A DNA stretch of 64,000 bases from Neptunicoccus cionae (GTDB lineage Bacteria > Pseudomonadota > Alphaproteobacteria > Rhodobacterales > Rhodobacteraceae): the NCBI RefSeq assembly GCF_002860325.1, contig NZ_PKOJ01000003.1:186001-250000 (forward strand), read 5' to 3'. The notes below the pieces were generated by a model that worked only from the letters and a program-made list of their open reading frames with translations, did no database searches and was not told the DNA's origin. The translations under genes were made by a program, and so were the position numbers. Of this stretch, positions 23,652-32,969 are shown one piece after another; within the stretch, counting starts at the first letter, position 1; every line of letters begins with the position of its first letter.

Positions 23652-24355
23652 TACTCGGTGTACCGGTACCCGATACCGTAGAGCGTCTCGATGGCCGAGA
23701 AATCGTCATCCACGCTGCGCATTTTCTTGCGCAGGCGCTTGATGTGGCTGTCGATGGTACGGTCGTCGACGTAAACCTGATCATCATAAGCAACATCCAT
23801 CAACTGGTCGCGGCTTTTGACAAAACCCGGACGGCTGGCAAGTGCTTGCAGCAAAAGGAATTCTGTAACAGTCAGACTGACCGGTTTACCTTTCCAGGTA
23901 ACTGCATGGCGAAGCGGGTCCATCGTCAGATCGCCCCGTTCGATCAGGTTTTCATTCGGTGCATCATCGGCTTTTCCGGCGTCTGAAAGCTTGGCTTCCT
24001 GACGGCGCAGAATCGCGCGAATCCGTTCCACCAGAAGCCGTTGCGAGAAAGGTTTGCGCACGTAATCGTCCGCGCCCATGCGCAGACCAAGCACTTCATC
24101 AATCTCGTCGTCTTTGGAAGTCAGGAAAATCACTGGCATATCTGTTCTCTGCCGCAAGCGGCTCAGCAGATCCATACCGTCCATTCTGGGCATTTTTATG
24201 TCGAGCACTGCCATATCCGGAAGCTCGTCCGTGAACGCATTCAGCGCCTGTAGCCCGTCATTATAAGTAGATACATCATAACCTTCTGCCTCCAGTGTCA
24301 TAGAGACTGAAGTGAGGATGTTCCGGTCGTCATCAACCAACGCAATTCGTGCCAT
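23651..24355 (-). CDS. chvI: Response regulator ChvI
   Basis: A 234-residue OmpR/PhoB-type regulator. The receiver domain has the acidic pocket VDDDRN and the phospho-acceptor Asp52 in [11 protein letters not shown]. The C-terminal winged helix ends YGIGYRYTE. With ChvG it controls envelope, exopolysaccharide and central-metabolism genes in alphaproteobacteria. It heads the seven-gene leftward operon and is divergent from pckA, an arrangement conserved in rhizobia and rhodobacteria. Both may share the palindromic 345-bp region. Confidence 0.94.
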   Translation of the reverse strand: MARIALVDDDRNILTSVSMTLEAEGYDVSTYNDGLQALNAFTDELPDMAVLDIKMPRMDGMDLLSRLRQRTDMPVIFLTSKDDEIDEVLGLRMGADDYVRKPFSQRLLVERIRAILRRQEAKLSDAGKADDAPNENLIERGDLTMDPLRHAVTWKGKPVSLTVTEFLLLQALASRPGFVKSRDQLMDVAYDDQVYVDDRTIDSHIKRLRKKMRSVDDDFSAIETLYGIGYRYTE

Positions 24356-24700
24356 TTTTGCCCTCGATACTTGCCAGCATTATTCTTATTATTAACCTCA
24401 TTTAGGTTATGCTTGGTTAACGACGCAAACGGTTTCTGGGCTAAGTGGTCCTTTTTTCGCCACAATTTTTCCCTTTTTTGTCCTTTGAGTCACACTTTCC
24501 TAACGTTCGTTGAAAAACTTTTTTGCAAAGTTAACGTTAACTGCGCGCTATTGCGCGCCCCCCGAGCCTTCCATTCAAAGACGATGGTGCTATACAAACC
24601 GCGGTGCTGAAACGGCACAGAACCATGGGTCCCCAACGACCATAATCGTTAAATTCAAGTGCTGGCCGCGCAACCCGCGCCCGCTTTGAGGAGCATTAAT
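24356..24700. promoter_or_regulatory. Divergent chvI / pckA control region with palindromes
   Basis: A 345-bp gene-free region, AT-richer than its surroundings. It holds TAACCT-5nt-AGGTTA (24393-24409), the perfect 12-bp palindrome GTTAACGTTAAC (24530-24541), and directly after it GCGCGC-TATT-GCGCGC (24543-24558), which can form a hairpin. Several T-runs lie at about 24450-24480. Promoters for both genes must be here, but I could not assign -35/-10 boxes with confidence. The first inverted repeat is about 40 bp before chvI and could be an autoregulatory site. Confidence 0.5.
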
Positions 24701-26305
24701 ATGGAAGCAGGTCGCGTAAATCCGACCCAGACGCTGGAAAAAACCGGTATTAACGGCGTCGCAACTGCACATTATAACCTGCGGGAATCTGCACTGATCG
24801 AGATTGCGATCAAAAAAGGCGAAGGCGAACTGGGACAGGGTGGCACAATGCTCGTCTCGACGGGCAAATTCACCGGCCGCTCCCCCAAAGACAAGTTCGT
24901 CGTCGACGAGCCATCGGTCAAAGACACGATCTGGTGGGAGAACAACCCGCCAATGGCTTCAGATGCCTTTGACCAATTGTACGCCGACATGCTCGCCCAT
25001 ATGGCGGGCAAGGAATACTATGTGCAGGATTTGTTCGGCGGGGCTGACCCGGATTACCGGGTAAATGTCCGCATGGTCACCGAACTGGCCTGGCACTCGT
25101 TGTTCATCCGCACCATGCTGCGTCGCCCGGAACCCGAAGAACTCGACAGCTTTGTTCCGGAATATACCGTGATCAACTGCCCGACCTTCAAGGCCGACCC
25201 TGCCAAGCACGGCTGCCGCACCGATACGGTCATTGCGATCTCTATCGAGAAGAAACTGATTCTGATCGGTGGCACAGAATATGCCGGCGAAAACAAGAAA
25301 TCCGTGTTCTCCCTGCTGAACTACCTGTTGCCTGATCAAGGCGTCATGCCGATGCACTGTTCTGCCAACCATGCCAAGGACGACACGGATGACGTGGCGG
25401 TTTTCTTCGGCCTGTCCGGAACCGGCAAAACCACGCTGTCTGCCGACCCGAACCGGATCTTGATCGGCGACGACGAACATGGCTGGTCCGATAATGGCAC
25501 CTTCAACTTCGAGGGCGGCTGTTACGCAAAAACGATCAACCTGTCACAAGAAGCCGAGCCTGAGATCTACGCGACCACGCAGAAGTTCGGCACCGTGATC
25601 GAGAACATGGTTTACGATCCGTTTACCAAGGAACTGGATTTTGACGACGACAGCCTGACCGCAAACATGCGTTGTGCCTATCCGCTCCATTATATTTCCA
25701 ACGCTTCGGATACCGGCCTTGGTGGCACACCGCGCAATATCATCATGCTGACCTGTGATGCCTTTGGCGTTCTGCCCCCCATTGCGCGGCTGACACCGGC
25801 GCAGGCGATGTACCACTTCCTGTCTGGCTTTACCTCCAAGGTAGCGGGCACCGAACGGGGTGTGACAGAGCCTCAACCAACATTCTCCACATGTTTTGGC
25901 GCGCCGTTCATGCCCCGTCGCCCCGAGGCCTACGGCGCATTGCTGCGCGACCGGATCGCAGATTCCGGCGCGACCTGCTGGCTGGTGAACACCGGTTGGA
26001 CCGGCGGCGCCTATGGTACAGGATCGCGGATGCCGATCCATGCAACACGCACCCTGCTGACTGCTGCACTGGATGGTACTCTGAAGAATGCGGAATTCCG
26101 CAAAGACGAAAACTTCGGATTTGACGTACCAACCTCCTGTGAAGGCGTGGCCGATGTGTTGCTTGATCCGCGCCGCACCTGGGACAATCCGGAAAGCTAT
26201 GACCGGAACGCTGCCAAGCTGGTTCAAATGTTCAGCGACAACTTTGCCCAGTACGAAGCTTATGTAAGCGATGACGTTCTGGCCGAAAAAGTAAAAGCCG
26301 GTTAA
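24701..26305 (+). CDS. pckA: Phosphoenolpyruvate carboxykinase (ATP)
   Basis: A 534-residue ATP-type PEPCK that turns oxaloacetate into PEP in gluconeogenesis. Visible motifs are the substrate loop [12 protein letters not shown], the P-loop [16 protein letters not shown], the metal/ATP block [12 protein letters not shown] and the C-terminal [15 protein letters not shown]. The ATG at 24701 has GAGGAG 9 nt upstream; a longer in-frame start at 24659 has none. It is divergent from the chvI operon and ends in a strong terminator. Confidence 0.97.
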   Translation: MEAGRVNPTQTLEKTGINGVATAHYNLRESALIEIAIKKGEGELGQGGTMLVSTGKFTGRSPKDKFVVDEPSVKDTIWWENNPPMASDAFDQLYADMLAHMAGKEYYVQDLFGGADPDYRVNVRMVTELAWHSLFIRTMLRRPEPEELDSFVPEYTVINCPTFKADPAKHGCRTDTVIAISIEKKLILIGGTEYAGENKKSVFSLLNYLLPDQGVMPMHCSANHAKDDTDDVAVFFGLSGTGKTTLSADPNRILIGDDEHGWSDNGTFNFEGGCYAKTINLSQEAEPEIYATTQKFGTVIENMVYDPFTKELDFDDDSLTANMRCAYPLHYISNASDTGLGGTPRNIIMLTCDAFGVLPPIARLTPAQAMYHFLSGFTSKVAGTERGVTEPQPTFSTCFGAPFMPRRPEAYGALLRDRIADSGATCWLVNTGWTGGAYGTGSRMPIHATRTLLTAALDGTLKNAEFRKDENFGFDVPTSCEGVADVLLDPRRTWDNPESYDRNAAKLVQMFSDNFAQYEAYVSDDVLAEKVKAG

Positions 26306-26328
26306 TCTCTTTCTGCTAATTAACCAAT

Positions 26329-26358
26329 ATGGCCGGAGTTCCTGCTCCGGCCATTTTT
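26329..26358 (+). terminator. Rho-independent terminator of pckA
   Basis: A perfect 10-bp stem (ATGGCCGGAG / CTCCGGCCAT) with a 6-nt loop, followed by TTTTA, 23 nt after the pckA stop. Confidence 0.9.
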
Positions 26359-26372
26359 ACATTCCGGATGTC

Positions 26373-26672
26373 ATGATAAAATTCTTCCTCCTGCTTGGTG
26401 TCTATATTGGCGTTATCAACCTGCTTGCCTACGGGCTGTTCCGCCATGACAAACGTCAGGCGGAAAGGCGTGGTTGGCGGGTGCCGGAGAACACATTGTT
26501 GGCCGTAGCGATCCTTGGTGGGTCAATCGGCGCGAAATGGGGACAGTACGCCTTGCGTCATAAAACGCGCAAGCAGCCGTTTTCACTGGTTCTGAACCTG
26601 ATCCTGATCGCACAAATCCTTTTGATCTTGCTGTTGGTGATCCCTGCCACGCGGGAGATGTTACTGTCGTAA
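26373..26672 (+). CDS. DUF1294 family membrane protein
   Basis: A 99-residue protein with about three hydrophobic segments: an N-terminal helix, an AVAILGGSIGAK segment and a C-terminal helix (LILIAQILLILLLVIP). The family signature is complete: INLLAYGLFRHDKRQAERRGWRVPE, broken here after INLLAYGLFRHDKR, then LGGSIGAKWGQYALRHKTRK. Function is unknown for the family. It begins right after the pckA terminator, so it probably has its own promoter or depends on readthrough. Confidence 0.85.
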   Translation: MIKFFLLLGVYIGVINLLAYGLFRHDKRQAERRGWRVPENTLLAVAILGGSIGAKWGQYALRHKTRKQPFSLVLNLILIAQILLILLLVIPATREMLLS

Positions 26673-26767
26673 GGGGAGTATGATCGGGCCCCGCCCTTTC
26701 AGCGTTAACCCATCGCACCAAGCTTAATCATTGCCTGCGCAGGGCATATCTTAACGAACCCTTAATT

Positions 26768-26807
26768 ATGAAGCTTCTTGTATGAAGCTTCATTTGAGAC
26801 GCTTCAT
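26768..26807. promoter_or_regulatory. Operator-like array of ATGAAGC / GCTTCAT half-sites
   Basis: ATGAAGC occurs at 26768 and 26782, and its complement GCTTCAT at 26787 and 26801, so each pair is spaced exactly 14 nt. The central part is the palindrome ATGAAGCTTCAT (26782-26793). Two overlapping 26-bp inverted repeats with identical 12-nt spacers result. The array lies about 140 bp before the DUF1007/NicO operon, in a 274-bp gene-free stretch. The regulator is unknown; a metal-responsive one is a guess from the genes downstream. Confidence 0.55.
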
Positions 26808-26946
26808 ATTTGCAGGGTGATCGCCCCCCGCGGGGACCGGCCAACGCCCCCGCCCCGGCATGGCCCTTTGTTTTCGCAAGCGGTGTTGCGCTTATGGCCT
26901 GAACTCTCTGCTTGCCCGCGTCGCGCACCCCGCCTAAAATTCCGCC

Positions 26947-27600
26947 ATGAAACGTTTTGCCCTTACTGCAGTTCTGTCTCTCACGCCCCTTCCGGCTGTG
27001 ACCCATCCCCATATTTACGTGGATGCGGGGATCAATTTTCTGTTTGACGACAACGGCAGACTGGCCGCTTTACGGGTGTTCTGGTCCTACGATGAATTTT
27101 ACTCCCTTCTGCAACTGGAAGAGCTGGAGCTCGATCAGGATGGGGACGGAACCATCACCGTGGAAGAGCAGGAAAAGCTGGCCGGTTTTGATACAAACTG
27201 GGTGGAGGGCTTCGAAGGCGATCTCTATGTTACCCATAACGACGCCAAGGTCGCACTCGGCGCGCCGATGGAAGCCGGCGCCGCTCTTCAGAACGGACGC
27301 CTGTTAACTTGGCACATCCGCCCCCTGCTGGACCGTATCGAACCGTCCGCCGGCGAAACCATCGTCAAGGTCTATGACCCGACCTTCTACAGCGCCTATA
27401 CGCTTGATCACGGGGTGGAAGTTATCGACAATCCCGACTGTTCCCTTGCCATCAAGGCCGCAGACCTGCCCAAAGCTTATGATGCGGTGGAAAGCCTGCT
27501 CTACGGAGAGAACTCTGCGCAATATGAGGGAGACGAGAGCTTTCCCGAAGTTGGAGAACTTTTTGCAGATACGGTGTACCTTGAATGCGTCTCCTCCTGA
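26947..27600 (+). CDS. DUF1007 family periplasmic protein
   Basis: A 217-residue exported protein. A signal peptide ([20 protein letters not shown]) ends just before the conserved [15 protein letters not shown] start of DUF1007. An EF-hand-like [13 protein letters not shown] loop lies near residues 60-72. DUF1007 proteins are regularly encoded next to NicO/RcnA-type nickel-cobalt transporters, and here the last 16 nt overlap such a gene. A role as periplasmic metal-binding partner is inferred from that pairing. Confidence 0.85.
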   Translation: MKRFALTAVLSLTPLPAVTHPHIYVDAGINFLFDDNGRLAALRVFWSYDEFYSLLQLEELELDQDGDGTITVEEQEKLAGFDTNWVEGFEGDLYVTHNDAKVALGAPMEAGAALQNGRLLTWHIRPLLDRIEPSAGETIVKVYDPTFYSAYTLDHGVEVIDNPDCSLAIKAADLPKAYDAVESLLYGENSAQYEGDESFPEVGELFADTVYLECVSS

Positions 27601-28514
27601 TCATCGCCGTTGCGGCGGCTGTAGCTTTGCTTCTTCTGTGGATCAGCGGCGGGTTTGACGCCATCGCTGTCTGGGCCGCCTCCATGCAGCGGGATTTCCA
27701 GAACGCAATGGCAGGCTCTTTGCGGGCCCTGCGCGCTGGCAATCCGGGGGCAACGCTCGGCCTGATGGGGGTGTGCTTTGCCTATGGTTTTTTCCATGCA
27801 GTGGGACCGGGACACGGTAAAATCCTGATCGGCGGCTATGGTCTTGGCGCGCGGGTCGCAATGATGCGCCTTGCAGGGATTGCGCTTGTATCCAGTCTGG
27901 CCCAAGCCCTTACAGCGGTGGTGCTGGTCTATTCCGGCGTTCTTCTTTTGGGTTGGGGCAGCAAACAGCTTGTCGGCGCGGCCGAGGATTATTTTGCTCC
28001 GGCAAGCTATGGTGCGATCCTGCTGGTCGGGGCATGGCTAATTCTTCGAGGCGTTCGAAAGCTCTGGCGCGGGCGCGGCGTAGAGGACCACGTCCACAGC
28101 CATCATCATTCCCATGACGATCATGACCATAGCGGTCACGGTGAAGTCTGCGCCGATTGCGGGCACCGCCACGGCCCCACCCCCGAAGAAGCTGCAAATG
28201 TAACTTCCTTGCGGGATCTTCTTGTGCTGGTCGGCGCAATTGCCATGCGCCCCTGTACCGGTGCTATCTTCCTTCTCATCCTCACCTGGCGCATGGGGAT
28301 TGTAACTGCCGGCATCATGGGCACTTTTGCTATGGCTCTCGGCACCGCAAGTGTCACTGTCGCTGTTGCGCTGGCTGCTGTTGGCCTGCGCGAGAGCACG
28401 CTGCAAGGCCTGACCTCCGCTCCGTTGTTACGTATCGCTGTTCCGGTTCTCGAACTGGCCGCCGGATCCATCGTTGTGATCGTCGCCGGTCAGCTCTTGC
28501 GTGCAGCCTTGTAA
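27585..28514 (+). CDS. NicO/RcnA-type nickel-cobalt transporter
   Basis: A 309-residue membrane protein with about six hydrophobic segments. The conserved block [20 protein letters not shown] carries the H-x3-GPGHGK metal-path motif, and [17 protein letters not shown] is the second signature. A cytoplasmic or periplasmic loop is very histidine-rich ([18 protein letters not shown]) and ends with a CADC pair. Family members move Ni2+ or Co2+, in either direction depending on the subgroup. It overlaps the DUF1007 gene by 16 nt, so the pair is translated together. Confidence 0.87.
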   Translation: MRLLLIIAVAAAVALLLLWISGGFDAIAVWAASMQRDFQNAMAGSLRALRAGNPGATLGLMGVCFAYGFFHAVGPGHGKILIGGYGLGARVAMMRLAGIALVSSLAQALTAVVLVYSGVLLLGWGSKQLVGAAEDYFAPASYGAILLVGAWLILRGVRKLWRGRGVEDHVHSHHHSHDDHDHSGHGEVCADCGHRHGPTPEEAANVTSLRDLLVLVGAIAMRPCTGAIFLLILTWRMGIVTAGIMGTFAMALGTASVTVAVALAAVGLRESTLQGLTSAPLLRIAVPVLELAAGSIVVIVAGQLLRAAL

Positions 28515-28659
28515 TTGGGCACTCCCGCCACTCCCCCGCAACAATCTTACACATTTTGCCGCATTACAGCATTTTTATTGCGCCGCAGCATTGACCCGCC
28601 CAGGCAGTCCTTTTACTTCAGTTCACAACACCTGAAGCCTTTATAAGGACGAATCCCAT

Positions 28660-30318
28660 ATGTTGTTGCCAAATCTGCTGAACACTTGCGCTGCTGCCAT
28701 ACCCGCTGTTGAAAACGTGGTAGAGCGTGCGCGTCAGAAACTATCTGACAAAGTCAACATTGACGGGCGTTTGAACGGCAAAGCGCTTGAGGAGCACCAG
28801 TTTGCCACCCACGGGCTCGCGTGGTTTGCAACCTATCTTGAATCCCTGCGGCAGATGCACAAATGGGCCACACGGCTGGAACAGGACGGCAAATTCAGCG
28901 AGTTGGAACAACTGCTGTTGCAAATCAGCTTTGGCGAATATCTCTGGCAGATCTGGGGCGGTATTCCGATGTCACAGGGCGAAGTGGTCCGGCTTCAGGA
29001 TCTCGGGCTGTCCCAACAGGACCAGATGGCCCTTGCCGTTGAAAGCGTTCAGACCCTGACACAGGGAGGCAACACGCAAGCGGCCCGCGCCCGTCTGGTT
29101 GCCCTGATGCTGGAACGGGACGGCACCGCGACCGTTGGCGCCACCGGCCTTGACGAAGAACTGGAAATGATCCGCGACCAGTTCCGCCGCTTTGCCGACG
29201 AAAAAGTTCTGCCCCACGCCCATGAATGGCACCTGAAGGACGAATTGATCCCGATGGAGATTATCGAGGAACTGGCGGAAATGGGCGTCTTCGGCCTGAC
29301 CATTCCGGAAGAATACGGCGGTTTCGGCCTGTCCAAAGCCTCTATGGTGGTTGTGTCCGAGGAATTGTCGCGGGGCTATATCGGTGTCGGTTCGCTTGGC
29401 ACCCGTTCGGAAATTGCTGCAGAGCTGATTATCGGCGGCGGCACCGAAGAACAAAAACAGAAGTGGCTGCCCCAGCTTGCTTCCGGCGAGACACTGCCAA
29501 CAGCGGTGTTTACCGAGCCTAACACCGGCTCTGACCTCGGCTCTCTGCGCACCCGAGCGGTCAAGGACGGGGACGACTGGTCCATCACCGGCAACAAGAC
29601 ATGGATCACCCATGCGGCCCGCACCAATGTGATGACCCTGCTGGCGCGCACCGATCCTGACACCACCAATTACTCCGGCCTGTCCATGTTCCTTGCGGAA
29701 AAGACACCGGGCACGGATGACGCCCCCTTCCCCACCGAAGGCATGACCGGCGGCGAGATCGAGGTCTTGGGTTATCGTGGCATGAAGGAATACGAACTGG
29801 CCTTCGACAACTTCAAGGTGAAGGGCGAGAACCTGCTTGGCGGGGTGGAAGGTCAGGGCTTTAAACAGCTTATGCAAACCTTCGAATCCGCCCGCATTCA
29901 AACAGCGGCCCGCGCCATTGGTGTTGCCCAGAACGCGATGGAAATCGCGCTGCAATACGCACAGGAACGCAAGCAGTTTGGCAAACAACTGCTGGATTTC
30001 CCGCGCATCCAGTCCAAAATCGCCATGATGGCGGTAGAAATCATGATCGCACGGCAGCTGACCTATCATTCCGCTTGGGAAAAAGACCACGACCGCCGCT
30101 GCGACCTTGAGGCAGGCATGGCAAAACTGCTCGGCGCGCGCGTGGCTTGGGCGGCAGCGGACAACGGGCTGCAAATCCACGGCGGCAACGGTTTTGCGCT
30201 GGAGTACCCGATCAGCCGCGTGCTCTGTGATGCCCGTATCCTCAACATCTTTGAAGGGGCCGCAGAAATCCAAGCCACCGTCATTGCCCGACGCCTGCTT
30301 GAAGTGGGCCGCAACTGA
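28660..30318 (+). CDS. mcd: (2S)-methylsuccinyl-CoA dehydrogenase
   Basis: A 552-residue acyl-CoA dehydrogenase with an extra N-terminal domain of about 165 residues before the usual ACAD fold (which begins near GLDEELEMIRDQF). That extension and length are the mark of Mcd, the flavoenzyme that oxidises (2S)-methylsuccinyl-CoA to mesaconyl-CoA in the ethylmalonyl-CoA pathway of acetate assimilation. ACAD signatures are clear: FTEPNTGSDLGSLRT, ERKQFGKQLLDFP and IHGGNGFALEYPISR. The ATG has AAGGACG at good spacing. Other pathway genes are not in the window. Confidence 0.9.
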   Translation: MLLPNLLNTCAAAIPAVENVVERARQKLSDKVNIDGRLNGKALEEHQFATHGLAWFATYLESLRQMHKWATRLEQDGKFSELEQLLLQISFGEYLWQIWGGIPMSQGEVVRLQDLGLSQQDQMALAVESVQTLTQGGNTQAARARLVALMLERDGTATVGATGLDEELEMIRDQFRRFADEKVLPHAHEWHLKDELIPMEIIEELAEMGVFGLTIPEEYGGFGLSKASMVVVSEELSRGYIGVGSLGTRSEIAAELIIGGGTEEQKQKWLPQLASGETLPTAVFTEPNTGSDLGSLRTRAVKDGDDWSITGNKTWITHAARTNVMTLLARTDPDTTNYSGLSMFLAEKTPGTDDAPFPTEGMTGGEIEVLGYRGMKEYELAFDNFKVKGENLLGGVEGQGFKQLMQTFESARIQTAARAIGVAQNAMEIALQYAQERKQFGKQLLDFPRIQSKIAMMAVEIMIARQLTYHSAWEKDHDRRCDLEAGMAKLLGARVAWAAADNGLQIHGGNGFALEYPISRVLCDARILNIFEGAAEIQATVIARRLLEVGRN

Positions 30319-30328
30319 TCCCGTTCCC

Positions 30329-30360
30329 GTCGCAGAGAGGCATTTGCCCTCTGCGACTTT
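30329..30360 (+). terminator. Rho-independent terminator of mcd
   Basis: A 9-bp stem (GTCGCAGAG / CTCTGCGAC) with an 11-nt loop followed by TTT, 10 nt after the mcd stop. Confidence 0.7.
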
Positions 30361-30418
30361 CCGCTGGCGTATAGATGCGCCCGTTGCCGGTCGATGCGTT
30401 TTTTGACACTTTGCGCCT

Positions 30419-30811
30419 ATGAAAATTCTGTTTGCTTCCCTCGCTTTCGCGCTGTCCCTCTCTACCTGCCAGAAGGATGAAACCATCTCCGGTGTCAGCG
30501 GCCCTGACGTTCAATGGCAACTGGTGCGCCTGAACGGAGAAGCCGTGGAAACGCCGATCACCCTGACCTTCCCCGAAAAGGGCCGACTGGCGGGGCAAGC
30601 CCCCTGCAACAGCTATTTTGGCGAACAGACCGCACCCCTGCCGTGGTTTGAAACAGGGGCCATCGGGGCCACGCGGCGGGCCTGTCCGGAAATGGAGCTT
30701 GAGGGACGTTATTTCAAAGCCTTCAGTGACATGACCATGATCGAGCGCAAGGGCGACACATTGTTGTTAACCAATGACTCCGGCGGCCTGCTGGAATACC
30801 GCCTGCAATAA
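30419..30811 (+). CDS. META-domain (HslJ-like) exported protein
   Basis: A 130-residue protein with a signal peptide ending in LSLSTC. The cysteine at residue 16 makes it a possible lipoprotein, although Thr at -1 is not ideal. The mature part is one META domain: WQLVRLNGEAV, LTFPEKGRLAGQAPCNSYFG (the conserved C-N-x-Y-F turn) and IGATRRACPEMELEGRYF. Function is unknown; E. coli HslJ has been tied to novobiocin tolerance and heat response. It sits alone between the mcd terminator and the convergent recO. Confidence 0.8.
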   Translation: MKILFASLAFALSLSTCQKDETISGVSGPDVQWQLVRLNGEAVETPITLTFPEKGRLAGQAPCNSYFGEQTAPLPWFETGAIGATRRACPEMELEGRYFKAFSDMTMIERKGDTLLLTNDSGGLLEYRLQ

Positions 30812-30820
30812 ACCGCCCGC

Positions 30821-31570
30821 TCAACCTTCTCCTGCTGCTGCCTTTTTGGCCTTGCGGGCCAGCAACTGGACCAGCCTGCCCCGCGCTTCGGGAAGCGGAC
30901 GGTTTCCAAGGGCAGGTGCAAGCCAGCGTTCAAGAAAATAGCCGGTGGTCTTTAACGCATCGAGAATATCCTGCGGCGCCGGCTCTGCCCCTTCCAGTTG
31001 CAGGAATACCGGCAAAGGCAGCATCCGGTCGGCATAAGCGAGCCCGCTGGAGCGGCACACCGCCCGCCCGCTTTTCGGGGAGACATAAACCAGTTCCTGC
31101 GTCGTACCCGTCGCCGCACAAGACGACAGGTCCAGCCCGTAGCCCAGTTCCTCCAGCAGCATCAACTCCCAGATCGCATACTCCGCCTGCCAGCCCTGCC
31201 CTGCCTCCAGAGCATCCACCAGATCAAGGGTCCGCCCGTAGATTTCAGGAAGGTCCATCCGGTCCGGCAGGGCGAACCCGCAGAGTGCACAAATGGACCC
31301 GAGCGCTGCCAGTGCGGCGCGGTCACCCATAATGACACTGCGGGAATGCAGCAGTTCCACATGAAAGCCGCCAAGGTGTTCTTCAAGGCGCGCGCGCCAT
31401 TCGACTTCCACCTGATTGCCCGGCTGCAAGACAGGGGCAAGCTTGCGGGACGCGCCTCCGCGCACCACACCGGCGTGCCGCCCGTGGGTCTTGGTCAGAA
31501 CCTCAAGTATTACCGAAGTTTCCCCGTGCCGTCTTGCGGACAGGATTACCCCTTCATCGCGCCATTCCAT
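30821..31570 (-). CDS. recO: DNA repair protein RecO
   Basis: A 249-residue RecO. The N-terminal OB fold is recognisable in EWRDEGVILSARRHGETSVI and the LTKTHGRHAGVVRGG loop. The helical C-terminal domain has ICALCGFALP followed by SPKSGRAVCRSSG. RecO loads RecA on gapped DNA with RecR and RecF. It is convergent with the META-domain gene and lies 31 nt downstream of phoB on the same strand, so it may be partly co-transcribed with phoB. Confidence 0.92.
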   Translation of the reverse strand: MEWRDEGVILSARRHGETSVILEVLTKTHGRHAGVVRGGASRKLAPVLQPGNQVEVEWRARLEEHLGGFHVELLHSRSVIMGDRAALAALGSICALCGFALPDRMDLPEIYGRTLDLVDALEAGQGWQAEYAIWELMLLEELGYGLDLSSCAATGTTQELVYVSPKSGRAVCRSSGLAYADRMLPLPVFLQLEGAEPAPQDILDALKTTGYFLERWLAPALGNRPLPEARGRLVQLLARKAKKAAAGEG

Positions 31571-31601
31571 CCGCGCAAGCTAGGGGTAAACCGTGCCGTG
31601 C

Positions 31602-32297
31602 TCAAGCGGTGGTATCAAGGGAATAGCCAAAGCCGCGCACCGTGCGCACAAAGTCCAGCTCGCTGACCTTGGCCAGTTGCTTGCGTAACCGACCAATGTG
31701 GACATCCACCGTGCGGGTATCCACGTTCAGGTTGTCGCCCCAGACACGATCCAGCAGTTGATCCCGCGACCAGACCCGTCCGGGCGCTTCCATAAAGACC
31801 CGCAGCAGTTTGAATTCCAGCGGCCCCAAGGGTATCACCGAGTCTGCCAACGTCACCTTATGCTGTACAAGATCCATATTCAGACCCTGATAGACCAGCA
31901 AATCGGTTCCAAGCTGGCCGGTGGCCTGCCGCAAACCGGCCCGCACCCGCGCCATCAACTCGCGCACGGAATAGGGTTTGACTACATAGTCGTCCGCGCC
32001 GGTATCCAGCCCGCGGATCTTGTCGTCTTCTTCCCCCCGTGCAGTCAGCATGATCACCGGTATATTCTTGGTGTCCTTGTTACGCTTCACCTGCCGGCAG
32101 ACTTCCAGCCCCGAGGTTCCCGGCAGCATCCAGTCCAGAACGATCAGATCAATAGTCTGTTCTTCAAGAATCAACAGACCTTCTTCGCCGGTTTCGGCCT
32201 TGAAAACCTCGTAACCCTCAACGCTCAGGTTGTAGACAAGCATTTCAAGCTGGGAGGCTTCATCCTCCACAACCAGTATCTTTGGTCCGCCACTCAT
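31602..32297 (-). CDS. phoB: Phosphate regulon response regulator PhoB
   Basis: A 231-residue OmpR-family regulator. The receiver domain has LVVEDEASQLEML and the phospho-acceptor Asp55 in IVLDWMLPGTSG. The C-terminal winged helix ends RTVRGFGYSLD and has the DNA-contact helix with VDVHIGRLRKQL. Activated PhoB binds 11-nt-phased Pho boxes such as the one before pstS. The gene ends the pst operon and its ATG overlaps the phoU stop (4 nt). The partner kinase gene phoR is not at this locus. Confidence 0.95.
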   Translation of the reverse strand: MSGGPKILVVEDEASQLEMLVYNLSVEGYEVFKAETGEEGLLILEEQTIDLIVLDWMLPGTSGLEVCRQVKRNKDTKNIPVIMLTARGEEDDKIRGLDTGADDYVVKPYSVRELMARVRAGLRQATGQLGTDLLVYQGLNMDLVQHKVTLADSVIPLGPLEFKLLRVFMEAPGRVWSRDQLLDRVWGDNLNVDTRTVDVHIGRLRKQLAKVSELDFVRTVRGFGYSLDTTA

Positions 32298-32959
32298 TGT
32301 TCGTACAGTTCCCCAGTGACCAGATAGTGTACCTGCTCGGCGATGTTTTTAACCTGATCGCCCGAACGTTCCATGTTCTTCGAGATGAACAGCAAGTGGG
32401 TACAAGGTTCGATGTTGCGCGGGTTTTCCATCATATAGGTCAGCAGTTCGCGGAACAGCGCATCGGTACGGTCGTTAATCTCGTCGTCCATTGCACTGGC
32501 GGCTTCGGCTTTGGCCTCGTCCCGCTCTACGTAAGCCTCCATCACCAGCGCCAGCATGGCCGCCACCTTATCAGAGGTTTCGGACAGCGTACGCAGAACG
32601 GAGCTCATTGCCGAGAAGTCATCCACAGCGCGAACGCGGTAGGACAGAGTTTTGGCGTAATCACCCATCCGCTCAAGTGAGGAGGAGATTTTCAGCGTGG
32701 TAATGGCGCTGCGCAAGTCATCCGCCATAGGCTGACGCAGGGCGATCAGGCGGATCGCTTTCTCGTCGATCTTGTTCTCAAGCGCGTTGATCTCGGCATC
32801 GGACTTGACCACCTTTTTGGCCAGTGCCTCATCTTCGTCCATAAGCGCGCGACCGGCGTTTATGACTTGCTCACCGACTTTCTTCGACATTTCGACGAGC
32901 ATGGATTCAATCTTTTTCAGGTCTGTATCAAACCGTGTAACGATATGCGTATTTTCCAT
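32294..32959 (-). CDS. phoU: Phosphate signalling protein PhoU
   Basis: A 221-residue protein made of two three-helix PhoU repeats. They carry the conserved metal-binding acidic patterns (SSSLERMGDYAKTL in the first, SKNMERSGDQVKNIAE in the second). PhoU links the Pst transporter to the PhoR kinase and keeps the regulon off when phosphate is plentiful. It lies 10 nt after pstB and overlaps phoB by 4 nt. Confidence 0.96.
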   Translation of the reverse strand: MENTHIVTRFDTDLKKIESMLVEMSKKVGEQVINAGRALMDEDEALAKKVVKSDAEINALENKIDEKAIRLIALRQPMADDLRSAITTLKISSSLERMGDYAKTLSYRVRAVDDFSAMSSVLRTLSETSDKVAAMLALVMEAYVERDEAKAEAASAMDDEINDRTDALFRELLTYMMENPRNIEPCTHLLFISKNMERSGDQVKNIAEQVHYLVTGELYEQ

Positions 32960-32969
32960 TGATTAACTC

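Noticed and set aside
28972-30486. 504-codon frame opposite mcd
   Set aside because: It lies in the codon-position shadow of an acyl-CoA dehydrogenase with strong family motifs, and its translation has no recognisable domain.
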